A stretch of DNA of 64,000 nt from Mucilaginibacter terrigena (GTDB taxonomy: Bacteria > Bacteroidota > Bacteroidia > Sphingobacteriales > Sphingobacteriaceae): positions 124,001 through 188,000 of the forward strand of contig NZ_SEWG01000006.1 of assembly GCF_004168255.1 (NCBI RefSeq), given 5' to 3'. Of this stretch, positions 1 through 8,092 are shown piece by piece. Under the pieces are notes generated by a model. It saw only the letters and a list, made by a program, of their open reading frames with translations. It had not been told where the DNA came from and did no database searches. Position 1 is the first letter of the stretch. Each line of letters starts with the position of its first letter. A program made the translations under genes and the position numbers.

Positions 1-189
1 CTGGTGACCGATTATGCCTTCAACAACTTTGATATCATTTGCATTATGGCTTTCATCTTCAGCAATAACACGGCATCAATGCGGGTGCTGGAGAAAGCGG
101 GGTACATAAAACAAGCGGAACTTAAACAAACAGTAATTAAAAACGGGGAGATTATGGGCGAGGATGTTTATGTAGCGTACAGGCAGTAA
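1..189 (+). CDS. GNAT family N-acetyltransferase, C-terminal fragment
   Basis: The window opens inside this gene. Only the last 62 codons are present, read in frame from base 1 to the TAA at 187-189. The stretch NTASMRVLEKAGY followed by a short polar tail is the acetyl-CoA-binding region and C-terminus of RimJ/RimL-type GNAT acetyltransferases (family knowledge). These usually acetylate a protein N-terminus or a small amine. The catalytic N-terminal half lies outside the window, so the substrate cannot be judged. The GTG at base 4 is not a credible start because the frame is open to the window edge. Confidence 0.8.
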   Translation: MVTDYAFNNFDIICIMAFIFSNNTASMRVLEKAGYIKQAELKQTVIKNGEIMGEDVYVAYRQ

Positions 190-191
190 CC

Positions 192-224
192 CTTGTCATA
201 CTGAACGTAGTGAAGTATCTCTAA
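192..224. repeat. Short dispersed intergenic repeat
   Basis: The text TTGTCATACTGAACGTAG followed by TGAAGTATCT directly after the GNAT stop matches the GTCAT-CTGA-CG-AGTCGAAG-ATCT type of element that I know to be common between genes in Bacteroidota. It lies between two convergent genes. No coding role. Confidence 0.5.
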
Positions 225-848
225 TTAATAGATCTTCCTGTAAATTTCCTTCACCATCCCGCCCGGGTCAAGTGATAAATTAACTGCCGACGATACCGCG
301 ATGCCATATACGCTTGTTTGCAGCAACGGCTCAATATCTTTCAACTGCACTCCTCCTACTGCAATTACGGGTAAATCTATGGGTTGGCGTTCCAATAGGC
401 GGTAACCATCATAACCCAATAAAGGCTTATCGTTTGGTTTGGTATCGGTATGGGCAAATGGGCCGTATCCGCAATAATCAACAACGCCGCTGTTTTGTAC
501 GCGCAGCAATGCTTGGATGTTTGTGGCTGATGCACCTAAGGTTTTTTCGTCGGTTATCGCTTCGCGTATGGCGGCGAGATCGGCATCAAAATCTTCGATG
601 TGTACGCCCTGGGCGTCTACTTTATCTAAAAGATGGTAGTGGTTGGCGAGGATGAGCGTAGCGCCCCAGTCATCACAGATGGATGCGATCTGGTGCAGTT
701 CTGTAACCATTTCCTCATCGCTCTTGCTCATACAGCGGTACTGGATCCAGTTAGCCCCGGCTTCGCAGGCTATTTGTACCTGCTCTGCGTGGCTGCGGTT
801 GGGCAGGTCCTGCGTAAGGTAGTGGAATTTGGATATGTATTTTTTCAT
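225..848 (-). CDS. Thiamine phosphate synthase (ThiE)-like protein
   Basis: This is a 207-residue TIM-barrel protein of the ThiE/TenI family. ThiE couples HMP-pyrophosphate and HET-phosphate to thiamin phosphate. Family landmarks are visible in order: an IQYR strand (~35), VDAQGVHI (~75), LGAS (~104), DYCGYGPFAHTDTK (~125) and the phosphate-binding VIAVGGV plus GIAVSSAVN near the C-terminus. Some usual catalytic positions differ: QYRCM replaces the Q-x-R-x-K motif, and the GQ-D after VH is missing. It may therefore be a divergent ThiE or a TenI-like paralogue. It is the last gene of the minus-strand cluster below the TPP riboswitch, 287 bp from the phosphatase gene. The start ATG at 848 fits an MKKY N-terminus. 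Confidence 0.75.
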   Translation of the reverse strand: MKKYISKFHYLTQDLPNRSHAEQVQIACEAGANWIQYRCMSKSDEEMVTELHQIASICDDWGATLILANHYHLLDKVDAQGVHIEDFDADLAAIREAITDEKTLGASATNIQALLRVQNSGVVDYCGYGPFAHTDTKPNDKPLLGYDGYRLLERQPIDLPVIAVGGVQLKDIEPLLQTSVYGIAVSSAVNLSLDPGGMVKEIYRKIY

Positions 849-903
849 TTATTTAGTATGACAAAGGGCTTATAGTTAAAGGGCTTATAGTAAAAAAAAG
901 GCG

Positions 904-1005
904 ACAAATGTTCACGTTCACGTTTGCACAAATGCAGCATATTTTGCAAGATGCTAATAATCAGTTTTTTGGGAGCTTACATACTGACAATATAGCGCCA
1001 CCAAC
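904..1005. repeat. About 102-bp dispersed repeat, copy 1
   Basis: The element opens with ACAAATGTTCACGTTCACG and closes with CGCCACCAAC. A second copy with the same ends, same orientation and nearly the same length lies at 54124-54226; the middle is diverged. No open frame is conserved between the copies. The rest of the 849-1135 gap holds a fragment with CCTTCGACAAGCTCAGG (about 1076-1093) and an AATCTCTAA/AATCACTAA low-complexity stretch. I see no gene there. Confidence 0.65.
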
Positions 1006-1135
1006 ATGCATGGAAATTTTTATACAACCCACAATGACCGATTGAGCATGCTGAACTGTTAGCACATTGGCTAAGCCTTCGACAAGCTCAGGTTGACAGG
1101 CTTACCTAATCTCTAACCTCAAATCACTAATCTCT

Positions 1136-2791
1136 CTATTTCAACACCTCGCCAATGGCGGTACCAATATTACCATCGGGCGCCTGGATATGTAAAAGCT
1201 GGGATATTGTAGGTGCAATGTCGGTCATCCGGGTTTCGCGGCTTATACTGCCATGTTTTATCCCCCATCCCATAAACAACAGCGGGATGTGCGTATCATA
1301 CGGGCTCCAGGTACCATGGCCGGCGCCTGTTTGGCCCACGCCGTACCATCCCGGTTTTAATATGATCTGGATAGTGCCGCTGCGGTCGGGGTTGTATCCA
1401 TTCTGGATCCGGGACCTTAGCCCGTCGGGCAGGCTGGCCGCCTGTACATTTTGCATATCTACAGCAAATGCAACTTCGGGTTCCTGCTGCAAAAGCTGTA
1501 TACAATCAACTTTAATAGCATCACCGCTTATGCCGGCTTTTTTAATGGCGGGGTTATTAAAACTTACCTGGTAATTATTAAGGCTTAGCACCAAATTGGC
1601 TGCCTTATATTTTTCCTCGAGCATTTTATTTAACCGGGTGCGTAAGCTGCCGCTGTTCCAGGCACCTGCCGGGATCTTATGGTCGGTTAAAAAATTGGGG
1701 TTTGGCGTGCCGCCATGGTCTGCCGTAAGAAAAACGCTGTAATTGCCTTTGCCGATCTTAGCATCAAGATAGGTGAAAAAGGCGGCCAGGTCTTTATCTA
1801 AACGCAGGTAGGTATCTTCCACCTCAACCGAATTTGGACCAAACCGGTGCCCAACATAATCTGTTGATGACAGGCTCACAGCCAGGAAATCGGTAACTGT
1901 ATTTGCCCCCATCTTCTCGTTATCGACAATAGCTTTGGCCAGTTCCAGCGTCATGGTGTTACCGTATGGGGTAGATCGGATGATGCCCGCGTTATCTTTA
2001 TACAGCGCTGATGTTTTTACAGGAAGTGTTGGCGCATCAGTGCCGTTAAATTTCCCCTCGTAGCGGGGGCTGTTATCCGGCGCGCTTTGCACGTAAGTGT
2101 TTATTGGGTAAAGGGTGTTCCAATCCTGCTTCAGGTATTTTTCGGCAGGCTTGCCGGCATTAAGTGTTTTAAGCCAGGCGGGGAGTTCCGTCATATAATA
2201 AGTGCTGCTGATCCAGGCATCGTTGGCGTCGTCAAACCAGTAAGCCGCGTTGGCCGAGTGGCCTGCGGGCAAAATACCACCACGGTCTTTTAGCGCTATG
2301 CCGATTACTTTTGAGCGGAAGTTGGTAGCCAGCTTCAACTCGTCGGTTACGGTAGTAACCAGCAAATTGCGCGGCGACATTTGCCCCGCCTTTGAATCGC
2401 TTCCTACAGATCTAACCGTACTATCGCCTGCACAATACATCGGTTTGCCCGTTTTCATATCAAAAAAATCGTTCCCGGCTATACCATGTATGGCAGGTAC
2501 CGAACCGGTATATACAGAAGAATGGCCTATGGCGGTAACTGTAGGGATATATGGGATAAGTGTGTTTTCGCAGGTAAACCCTTCATTAAGCATCCTTTTA
2601 AAACCACCGCTTTGGTAGCGGTCGTAATACCGGTACAGGTAGTCCCAGCGCATCTGGTCGACTACAAAACCTATTACCAGTTTGGGGCGGGGAAGCGTAG
2701 TACCAGTTGCAGTTAAAGTTTTTTTATTTTGTGCCGATAAGCTAAATACAGCGGTAGCAAAGGTTAGCGTAAGCAGTGTTTTTATTTTCAT
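1136..2791 (-). CDS. PafA-like secreted alkaline phosphatase
   Basis: An alkaline phosphatase superfamily member close to Elizabethkingia PafA, a periplasmic broad-specificity phosphomonoesterase. The start at 2791 (MKIKTLLTL) gives a clean signal peptide ending in SLSAQ; the upstream ATG at 2812 would put seven residues in front of it. From 2791, Asp45 (VVDQMR) is a zinc ligand, Thr84 (PTVTAIGH) is the nucleophile, and Lys168/Arg170 (ALKDRG) match PafA K162/R164. DYVGH, TADHGG and GAGHGT supply the remaining metal ligands. All key residues are present, so it should be active. It lies in the riboswitch cluster, 66 bp or more after the flavoprotein gene, so it may free thiamin from phosphate esters before uptake (inference). 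Confidence 0.88.
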   Translation of the reverse strand: MKIKTLLTLTFATAVFSLSAQNKKTLTATGTTLPRPKLVIGFVVDQMRWDYLYRYYDRYQSGGFKRMLNEGFTCENTLIPYIPTVTAIGHSSVYTGSVPAIHGIAGNDFFDMKTGKPMYCAGDSTVRSVGSDSKAGQMSPRNLLVTTVTDELKLATNFRSKVIGIALKDRGGILPAGHSANAAYWFDDANDAWISSTYYMTELPAWLKTLNAGKPAEKYLKQDWNTLYPINTYVQSAPDNSPRYEGKFNGTDAPTLPVKTSALYKDNAGIIRSTPYGNTMTLELAKAIVDNEKMGANTVTDFLAVSLSSTDYVGHRFGPNSVEVEDTYLRLDKDLAAFFTYLDAKIGKGNYSVFLTADHGGTPNPNFLTDHKIPAGAWNSGSLRTRLNKMLEEKYKAANLVLSLNNYQVSFNNPAIKKAGISGDAIKVDCIQLLQQEPEVAFAVDMQNVQAASLPDGLRSRIQNGYNPDRSGTIQIILKPGWYGVGQTGAGHGTWSPYDTHIPLLFMGWGIKHGSISRETRMTDIAPTISQLLHIQAPDGNIGTAIGEVLK

Positions 2792-2878
2792 AGCGTAGGT
2801 ATCAAAAAGCAAATATCATTATTGCAATGTATAAACTATGTGATATTTGTGTTACTTTATTTAAACAACCCGGCGAAA

Positions 2879-3973
2879 CTAATCTAAAAAAGTAAGCAGA
2901 CTGTGCTGGCTGGCGGTGTGCAGGTCGCGCCAAACCCGGTTAATTTCGGTATCGGGCGATGCCGCTAAAAGGCCGCAATAAGGGTACAATTCATCTACGC
3001 TTTCGCGCGATATTTTTGCCAAAACGCGGCTGGTATGGCTTACCGCTTTTAATAACGCTGCATCCCGGGGGTTATTCCACGAAGCTTCTACAGCCTCGAA
3101 AAAACTTGCCCTTGCCTGGTTGAGCAGGGCAGTTGCCGATTGCAGGGCTTCATCCATTACCGCGACATTTGCCCGGTTTACCCGGCGGATATTTGTTGCC
3201 TTGTTTTCAAACGCAGGCCCGCAAAGATCGATAAAATGCACCGCCATACCCGATAGGTTTGCCGCCAGCGTAGCCTCGGCCAGTTGCAGGAAGGGGTAGG
3301 TGTATAAGGTTGAACCTATCACCGCCGAAGCCGTATCAATTTTAAAGCAGCGGTTTTTATCTACATACAAATCAGTAACCGAATAGGCATCGCTGCCCGT
3401 GGCTACCATCCCCATATATTTCCAGCCGGATAGTAGCTGCACATCTTTCCTGTTTAATACAAAAGGTAATATCAACTGGTTGCCGTCTACATCTAAAACC
3501 GGCATATCGCCATACATTATATTGCAATTAACTGTTATATAAGTAGCATGATGCACACCGCTGGCATATTTCCAGTTCCCATTGATGATGTAACCGTCGC
3601 CGGATTGGGTTGCCCTACCTGTAGCCGCGCCGCTGCCTGCCACGCAGGCTTGTTTATCGCTATAGATCTGCTGCGCGATATCCGGATCGATAAAACCACC
3701 GAACCAGCCCGCACCACAGCATAGTGTTACTACCCAACCCAGGCTGCCATCGGCCCAGCTTAGGGCCTCTTCTGTTTTTATCAGGTCGGGAAGTGGCGTT
3801 TGTAACCCGCCGTAAACGGCAGGCGCCAATAAATTAAACCATTGCTGCTCATAAACCAACTGCAATTGGGCGGGATGTAGTTTGCCCAGCCCTTCTGCCT
3901 CGGCGGCATTATCCCTGATGAGATCTACCCACCCGGGTTTTAGCAGGGCCGACGGATGTTTAATGTTTTCCAT
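2879..3973 (-). CDS. Acyl-CoA dehydrogenase-like flavoprotein
   Basis: This 364-residue protein has the acyl-CoA dehydrogenase/group D flavin monooxygenase fold. An N-terminal helical domain contains LLAPAVYGG (~50) and ALSWADGSLGWV (~70). A middle beta domain holds GSGAATGRATQSGDGYIINGNW (split: GSGAATGRA then GYIINGNWKYASG, ~115-140), and a C-terminal four-helix bundle follows. I do not see the catalytic Glu of classical acyl-CoA dehydrogenases, so a flavin-dependent oxygenase or other redox role is as likely. It follows pnuC by 66 bp on the same strand below the TPP riboswitch, which suggests a part in thiamin or thiamin-fragment metabolism (inference). Substrate unknown. Confidence 0.75.
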   Translation of the reverse strand: MENIKHPSALLKPGWVDLIRDNAAEAEGLGKLHPAQLQLVYEQQWFNLLAPAVYGGLQTPLPDLIKTEEALSWADGSLGWVVTLCCGAGWFGGFIDPDIAQQIYSDKQACVAGSGAATGRATQSGDGYIINGNWKYASGVHHATYITVNCNIMYGDMPVLDVDGNQLILPFVLNRKDVQLLSGWKYMGMVATGSDAYSVTDLYVDKNRCFKIDTASAVIGSTLYTYPFLQLAEATLAANLSGMAVHFIDLCGPAFENKATNIRRVNRANVAVMDEALQSATALLNQARASFFEAVEASWNNPRDAALLKAVSHTSRVLAKISRESVDELYPYCGLLAASPDTEINRVWRDLHTASQHSLLTFLD

Positions 3974-4039
3974 ATTATGCCTCCCGACCTCCGCCAGCCG
4001 GCAAAGAAGTTTTTAAACCATTAAAATCCTGTTCCCCCT

Positions 4040-4645
4040 TCAGGGGGTTAGGGGCTCCGCTATCTTCCGCCACTCAAAATACCCAAACACAGCTACTATA
4101 AATAAGATAACGGTAAGCACGGCAAACATCGCCAGGTTTTTATGATAAAACAGGGGAATGGCAAACAGGTTGCTTACGTTAAGCAATACCCAGTTCTCTA
4201 TTTTGCGCCTGGCTAAAAGCCACATCCCTGCCCACGCTGTCGACGATACCCAGGCATCCCAAACCGGCACGGTTGAGGGAGTGAAGCTGACAAGCACCAG
4301 GTACAAAACGCCCCATCCCCCAAAAACAATAAGCAGGGTAATTATCCATTCCTGCCGGTTGGCATAGCTTACTTTTACGGCGGGCTGGTCGCGCTTTTTT
4401 ATCCAGTAGTACCAGCCGTAAAAACTCATTACTATGTAATAGCCGTTAAGCAGGCATTCGGCATACAGCCCGATATTGAGCAGCAGATAAATAGAAATTA
4501 AAGTAGCGACTATACCCGTTGGGTATAGCCACACTTTATTTGCTTTTGCCAGTATTACTTCGGCCACGCCAAATATAACGGCCAGCCATTCCAGCAAGGT
4601 GGTTGCTTTTACCTGATCTATAAATAAGGCTATCCAGCTTTGCAT
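4040..4645 (-). CDS. pnuT: PnuC/PnuT-family vitamin transporter, probably thiamin
   Basis: A 201-residue inner-membrane protein with about seven hydrophobic segments and the PnuC signatures EWLAVIFGVAEVILAKANK and GWYYWIKK. PnuC proteins carry nicotinamide riboside; the PnuT subgroup carries thiamin. The gene begins three bases after the stop of a TonB receptor gene preceded by a TPP riboswitch, which is the context used to define PnuT in Bacteroidetes, so thiamin is the likely substrate (inference from context). The last residues AEPLTP and the TGA stop at 4042-4040 are encoded by a dispersed CCCCCTTCAGGGGG-type intergenic repeat, so the C-terminal tail appears repeat-derived. Confidence 0.87.
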   Translation of the reverse strand: MQSWIALFIDQVKATTLLEWLAVIFGVAEVILAKANKVWLYPTGIVATLISIYLLLNIGLYAECLLNGYYIVMSFYGWYYWIKKRDQPAVKVSYANRQEWIITLLIVFGGWGVLYLVLVSFTPSTVPVWDAWVSSTAWAGMWLLARRKIENWVLLNVSNLFAIPLFYHKNLAMFAVLTVILFIVAVFGYFEWRKIAEPLTP

Positions 4646-4648
4646 AAC

Positions 4649-7114
4649 TTAAAAGCTTAAGCTAACAGATGCCAAAAAGTTGCGCGTTGCCTGCGGGAAA
4701 TAGTAGTTATAGTTAACCAGCGTGCCGCTATCCACCTCGGGGTAGGTGGCACCGTTTGCTTCGTATTTTTTACTAAAAACGTTGCTCACCAACAACCCTA
4801 AACCAATGTTTTTGATGGCCTTGGTGCTGAAACTATAACTCAGCCTTACATCGTTTACAAAATACGATCTCAGCAGGCGGTTAACCGCGTATGGGTTATC
4901 GGCCACATCAGGCGAAGTTGAGATACCCGCAGGGTTAACATTTGCTGTATTATCCAAATATTGCCTGCCCACATATTTACTTACAAAGGCAATGCTGCCA
5001 TTTTTTACGGGCGAATAAACGATCTCGCTCCCAACGATCAGCGAGGGCGAATAAGCAATATCTGTTTTTTTGAACGATTGTGTTACCGGGGTTAGCGGAT
5101 TGTAATCATCATCGTAGCTGGCTAATGAAAGTGTCAGGTCTTTGATCTTGTTGGTGCTGATGGTGGCATTGGCAGCCCAGCTAAGCTGTTTAGTTATTTT
5201 AACATTGCCGTCAACTTCAATACCGGCCCGATAACTATTGTCAACATTAATGCGTGTTGCCGAGCCTACATCATTTAAGGCGCCTGTTAATATCAGCTGG
5301 TTTTTGTAAAGCATGTAAAAGGCATTAATGCCCCCCTTAAATACATCGCCGCTGGTACGGTAACCTACCTCAAAATCTTTAAGGTTTTCGGGCTTGGGCC
5401 TGCTGGCCGGGGTAGAGTTGGTGTAATCATCGCGGTTGGGCTCGTGGTTGCCTACCGCGAAGGATGCGTAGATATTATTATGCTCATCAAACTCGTAAGT
5501 TATGCCCGCTTTAGGGTTAAAGAAGTTAAGCTTGGCATCCTGCTGTACGTTGTTCAAGTTCCTGTCGAACCCCAAGAACGAGTAGTCTATCCGGCGGTAC
5601 TGCAGATCGGCAAAAAGGGTTACATCGCCTACTTTGTATTCGCCGCGGCCAAAAATGTTAAAATCGTTCTTTTTGGCATCATCGCGGTAGTTCTCGTAAT
5701 TTGGCGGTATGCCCGCACTTTCCCTTGTATAAATAATATTGCCAAAATGCGCGCCGGTGTAACGGTTATAAGCGCCGCCCAAAGTAAAGTTAAGGTTGCT
5801 TTGCGGCAGGTATTTTAAGGCGTAAGTAATGCCGTAAAAGTCGTTATCAAGCCAGCGGCGGCGGGCAATGTCGGTATTGCTGATGGTGGTGCCGCCAATA
5901 ACTACCGGGGTAAGGCCGTAATCTTCTACTGCTTCGTCGTCCTTAAATTCCTCGTAATATCCTTTGCCTTTGGTATAATGCAGGGCCCCGCTAAAGGAGA
6001 GTTTATCCGATAGTTTTTGATCGTACAGCAACTGGTAGTGGTTCTGCTGGTAATTATCTACCTGGTCCTTATAATAACTGCCATCGGGCATCAGGCCAAG
6101 TTCGTTATACGTGCGGTTATTGGGGAGGGTGTTATCGCCGATAATATAATCGGGGATGCCGTTCCAGGCCTGGTAGGTACGTTCTTTACCCGCAAATACA
6201 TTGGCCCTAAGCGTGCTGTTTTTACCGTAATAAGCCGCGCTCACAAAAAACGATTGCAGGTTTGACGATGCCCTGTCGATGTACCCGTCTGACCGGATCC
6301 TCGATAGCCTGCCATCCACACTAAAATGCCCGCCTAATAAACCCGAGCCCACGCTTACCGTATTCTTTACGGTACCATACGATCCTGCACTGGTGTTGAT
6401 TTCGGCGTAGCCGGTATCGCGGCGGGTGGCGGTCTGGATGTTGATGCTACCGCCAAATGCCCCGGCCCCATTGGTTGATGTACCCACGCCGCGCTGTACC
6501 TGGATATTGTTAACCGATGAGGTAAGATCGGGCAGGTTCACAAAGAACGAGCCCTGGCTTTCGGCATCATTCAGCGGGATGCCGTTAACTGTAACGTTGA
6601 TCCGCGTACCATCGCTGCCACGGATGCGGATGCCGGTATAGCCAATGCCGGTACCGCCGTCAGAACTTACCACCACCGATGGTGTTTGGGCCAGCATGTA
6701 CGGCAGGTCCTGCCCGTAGTTGTTTTTTTGCAGGTCTTTCTTACTCAGGTTGGTAAACGCCGTTGGCGAGTTTTTGCCCGCGCGGGTGGCCGTAACGGTA
6801 ACTTCTTCGGCGCTGAACGTGGCGTTTGTAAGCGAGAAGTTAATTACCCGGTTGCCGTTTAAAGCAATGGTTTGGGTAGTGGTTTGGTAGCCAATATAGC
6901 TGGCTTTAATGGTGTAGCTGCCATTTGGCAGGCTTGTAATTTGGTAATTGCCTTTTACATCGGCCTGGGTGTTAACCGCAGGGTTTGTAATGGTTACAGT
7001 TGCGCCGGGCAGTGCCTCGCCGGCTTGATTGGTGATCTTTCCGCTGATGGAAAACTGGGCCGATGCCAGGACAGGCAGCAGCAGGGCGATAAGCGCCGTA
7101 AGTAAATTTTTCAA
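4649..7114 (-). CDS. TonB-dependent outer-membrane receptor, probably for thiamin
   Basis: This 821-residue receptor imports a ligand across the outer membrane using TonB/ExbBD energy. A signal peptide (residues 1-19, ending LASA) precedes a carboxypeptidase-regulatory-like domain (~21-105: ISGKITNQAGEALPGATVTI). Next comes the plug (~115-225, with GIRIRGSDGTRINVTVNGIP and QVQRGVGTS). The 22-strand barrel ends in the terminal Phe typical of outer-membrane proteins. The gene is first in the cluster and begins about 72 nt after a TPP riboswitch, with pnuT immediately downstream. Expression should therefore fall when cellular TPP is high, and the likely cargo is thiamin or its phosphates (inference from riboswitch and neighbours). 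Confidence 0.9.
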   Translation of the reverse strand: MKNLLTALIALLLPVLASAQFSISGKITNQAGEALPGATVTITNPAVNTQADVKGNYQITSLPNGSYTIKASYIGYQTTTQTIALNGNRVINFSLTNATFSAEEVTVTATRAGKNSPTAFTNLSKKDLQKNNYGQDLPYMLAQTPSVVVSSDGGTGIGYTGIRIRGSDGTRINVTVNGIPLNDAESQGSFFVNLPDLTSSVNNIQVQRGVGTSTNGAGAFGGSINIQTATRRDTGYAEINTSAGSYGTVKNTVSVGSGLLGGHFSVDGRLSRIRSDGYIDRASSNLQSFFVSAAYYGKNSTLRANVFAGKERTYQAWNGIPDYIIGDNTLPNNRTYNELGLMPDGSYYKDQVDNYQQNHYQLLYDQKLSDKLSFSGALHYTKGKGYYEEFKDDEAVEDYGLTPVVIGGTTISNTDIARRRWLDNDFYGITYALKYLPQSNLNFTLGGAYNRYTGAHFGNIIYTRESAGIPPNYENYRDDAKKNDFNIFGRGEYKVGDVTLFADLQYRRIDYSFLGFDRNLNNVQQDAKLNFFNPKAGITYEFDEHNNIYASFAVGNHEPNRDDYTNSTPASRPKPENLKDFEVGYRTSGDVFKGGINAFYMLYKNQLILTGALNDVGSATRINVDNSYRAGIEVDGNVKITKQLSWAANATISTNKIKDLTLSLASYDDDYNPLTPVTQSFKKTDIAYSPSLIVGSEIVYSPVKNGSIAFVSKYVGRQYLDNTANVNPAGISTSPDVADNPYAVNRLLRSYFVNDVRLSYSFSTKAIKNIGLGLLVSNVFSKKYEANGATYPEVDSGTLVNYNYYFPQATRNFLASVSLSF

Positions 7115-7185
7115 ATTTGTTAAACAATAAATTAGTTAAACCATCTGCTCACCAGGGTATAATGGCAGTACACTTAACTTGTTAC

Positions 7186-7362
7186 CTCTCCCTACGCCGG
7201 CATTACCCGGATCAGGTGCATATTTAAGTCTGTAGTCGTAAGTTTTTAGTCCAAAGTCGCATTTGACTTAAGACCAAGAGCTTTATACTCCGGACTTAAA
7301 TAATGGGTTTGATCTCAGCCTGTCTTTCAGTTTGATTGCTCAAAGCAAGGCACCCCTTGAGA
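7186..7362 (-). promoter_or_regulatory. TPP riboswitch (THI element) with an enlarged P3 arm
   Basis: Read on the minus strand the conserved aptamer blocks appear in order: AAGGGGTGCC, GGCTGAGATCAAACCC, ACCTGATCCGGGTAATGCC and GGCGTAGGGA. These are the P2, pyrimidine-sensor and pyrophosphate-sensor segments of the TPP aptamer. Between AAACCC and ACCTGATC lies an 87-nt arm (7219-7305) instead of the usual short P3. It is closed by ATTTAAGTC/GACTTAAAT and filled with text of a dispersed AGTC-rich repeat. About 72 nt separate the aptamer from the receptor start codon. No classic terminator stem is evident, so control may be at translation initiation. Confidence 0.93.
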
Positions 7363-7432
7363 ATTATAGGGCAAAGATATACGTTATTTCGGATTTTAGA
7401 CGCCTTATATCGATTTTACTAAATAGGATATG

Positions 7433-7440
7433 TAAATTTG
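7433..7440 (+). promoter_or_regulatory. -7 box of the toxin-antitoxin promoter
   Basis: TAAATTTG fits the Bacteroidota TAnnTTTG -7 element. No good TTTG lies 19-20 bases upstream. The box overlaps the TTG at 7438, which argues against that codon as a start and for the ATG at 7459. Confidence 0.55.
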
Positions 7441-7458
7441 TTAAAAGCAATTATCGAA

Positions 7459-7695
7459 ATGACCAGAGTTGAATTGAAGGAAAAGCTAATAGCTAAAATA
7501 GGCACAACTAACGACGAGGAATTGTTAAACCAAATCTCGCGGTTAGTAAATTTAGAATTATTTGCAGATGAGATTTATAAACTAAATCCTGAAGAGTTTG
7601 AAGCGGTGAAAGAAGGCATTGCACAAATTGAAAGTGGATTGTTTGTATCAGAAGCAGAGGCAAATAGAACTATTGATAAATGCTTAGGAAGATAA
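7459..7695 (+). CDS. Putative antitoxin of a RelBE/ParDE-type pair
   Basis: A 78-residue acidic, helical protein (MTRVELKEKLIAKI through EAEANRTIDKCLGR). I recognise no DNA-binding motif with confidence. The assignment as antitoxin rests on size, composition and the overlap of its last codons with the start of a RelE/ParE-like reading frame. The ATG at 7459 is preferred over TTG at 7438, which sits in the -7 promoter box. The pair is AT-rich compared with aspS next door, as expected for a mobile stabilisation module. Since the toxin frame is broken, this may now be an orphan antitoxin. Confidence 0.65.
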   Translation: MTRVELKEKLIAKIGTTNDEELLNQISRLVNLELFADEIYKLNPEEFEAVKEGIAQIESGLFVSEAEANRTIDKCLGR

Positions 7696-7972
7696 AGTGG
7701 TCTACCATAGCTTTACAACAGTGGGTTGAAGTTTTAGAATATTGGAAGGCAAGAAACAAGTCGACGCCTATAGCATAAAGCTCGATAAATTATTTAAAGA
7801 AAGCTTTGACATTATAGCCATCTCCCCTGAAATAGGTAAGCCAACCGACTTCCCGTTAGTGAGAATCAAAATCATTCGCGATTATCTTATCTATTACCGC
7901 ACAATGGATGACGCAATAGAAATTTTAACTGTTTTGGATAGCAGAAGGGCGCCAAAAAAGTTAGACCTATAA
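7680..7972 (+). pseudogene. RelE/ParE-family toxin, single-base frameshift
   Basis: The ATG at 7680-7682 overlaps the antitoxin end. This frame reads MLRKIKWSTIALQQW, then EVLEYWKARNKST, then stops at TAA 7776-7778. The continuation AYSIKLDKLFKESFDI to RRAPKKLDL is in the -1 frame (7766-7972). Together the two parts make a normal ~97-residue RelE/ParE toxin: an N-terminal helix with YW-RNKS, a central strand IRDYLIYY and the C-terminal DSRRAPKKL. One missing base near 7761-7768 explains the break. This may be a true inactivating mutation, a recoding event or a sequencing error. RelE toxins cleave mRNA on the ribosome; ParE toxins poison gyrase. Which subtype is unclear. Confidence 0.7.
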
Positions 7973-8092
7973 CCGTTGATCGCTATCTCCCTTTGTTAAG
8001 TAAATTTGTAAACCTACCGGTTGATTTAGAGCAAATTTCTAATTTCTTCCATCTCAATACTCAAATCTCCTATCTCATATCTCAAAAAACAG

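Noticed and set aside
7438..7458. TTG at 7438 as the antitoxin start
   Set aside because: The codon overlaps a TAAATTTG -7 promoter box; ATG 7459 is the better start.
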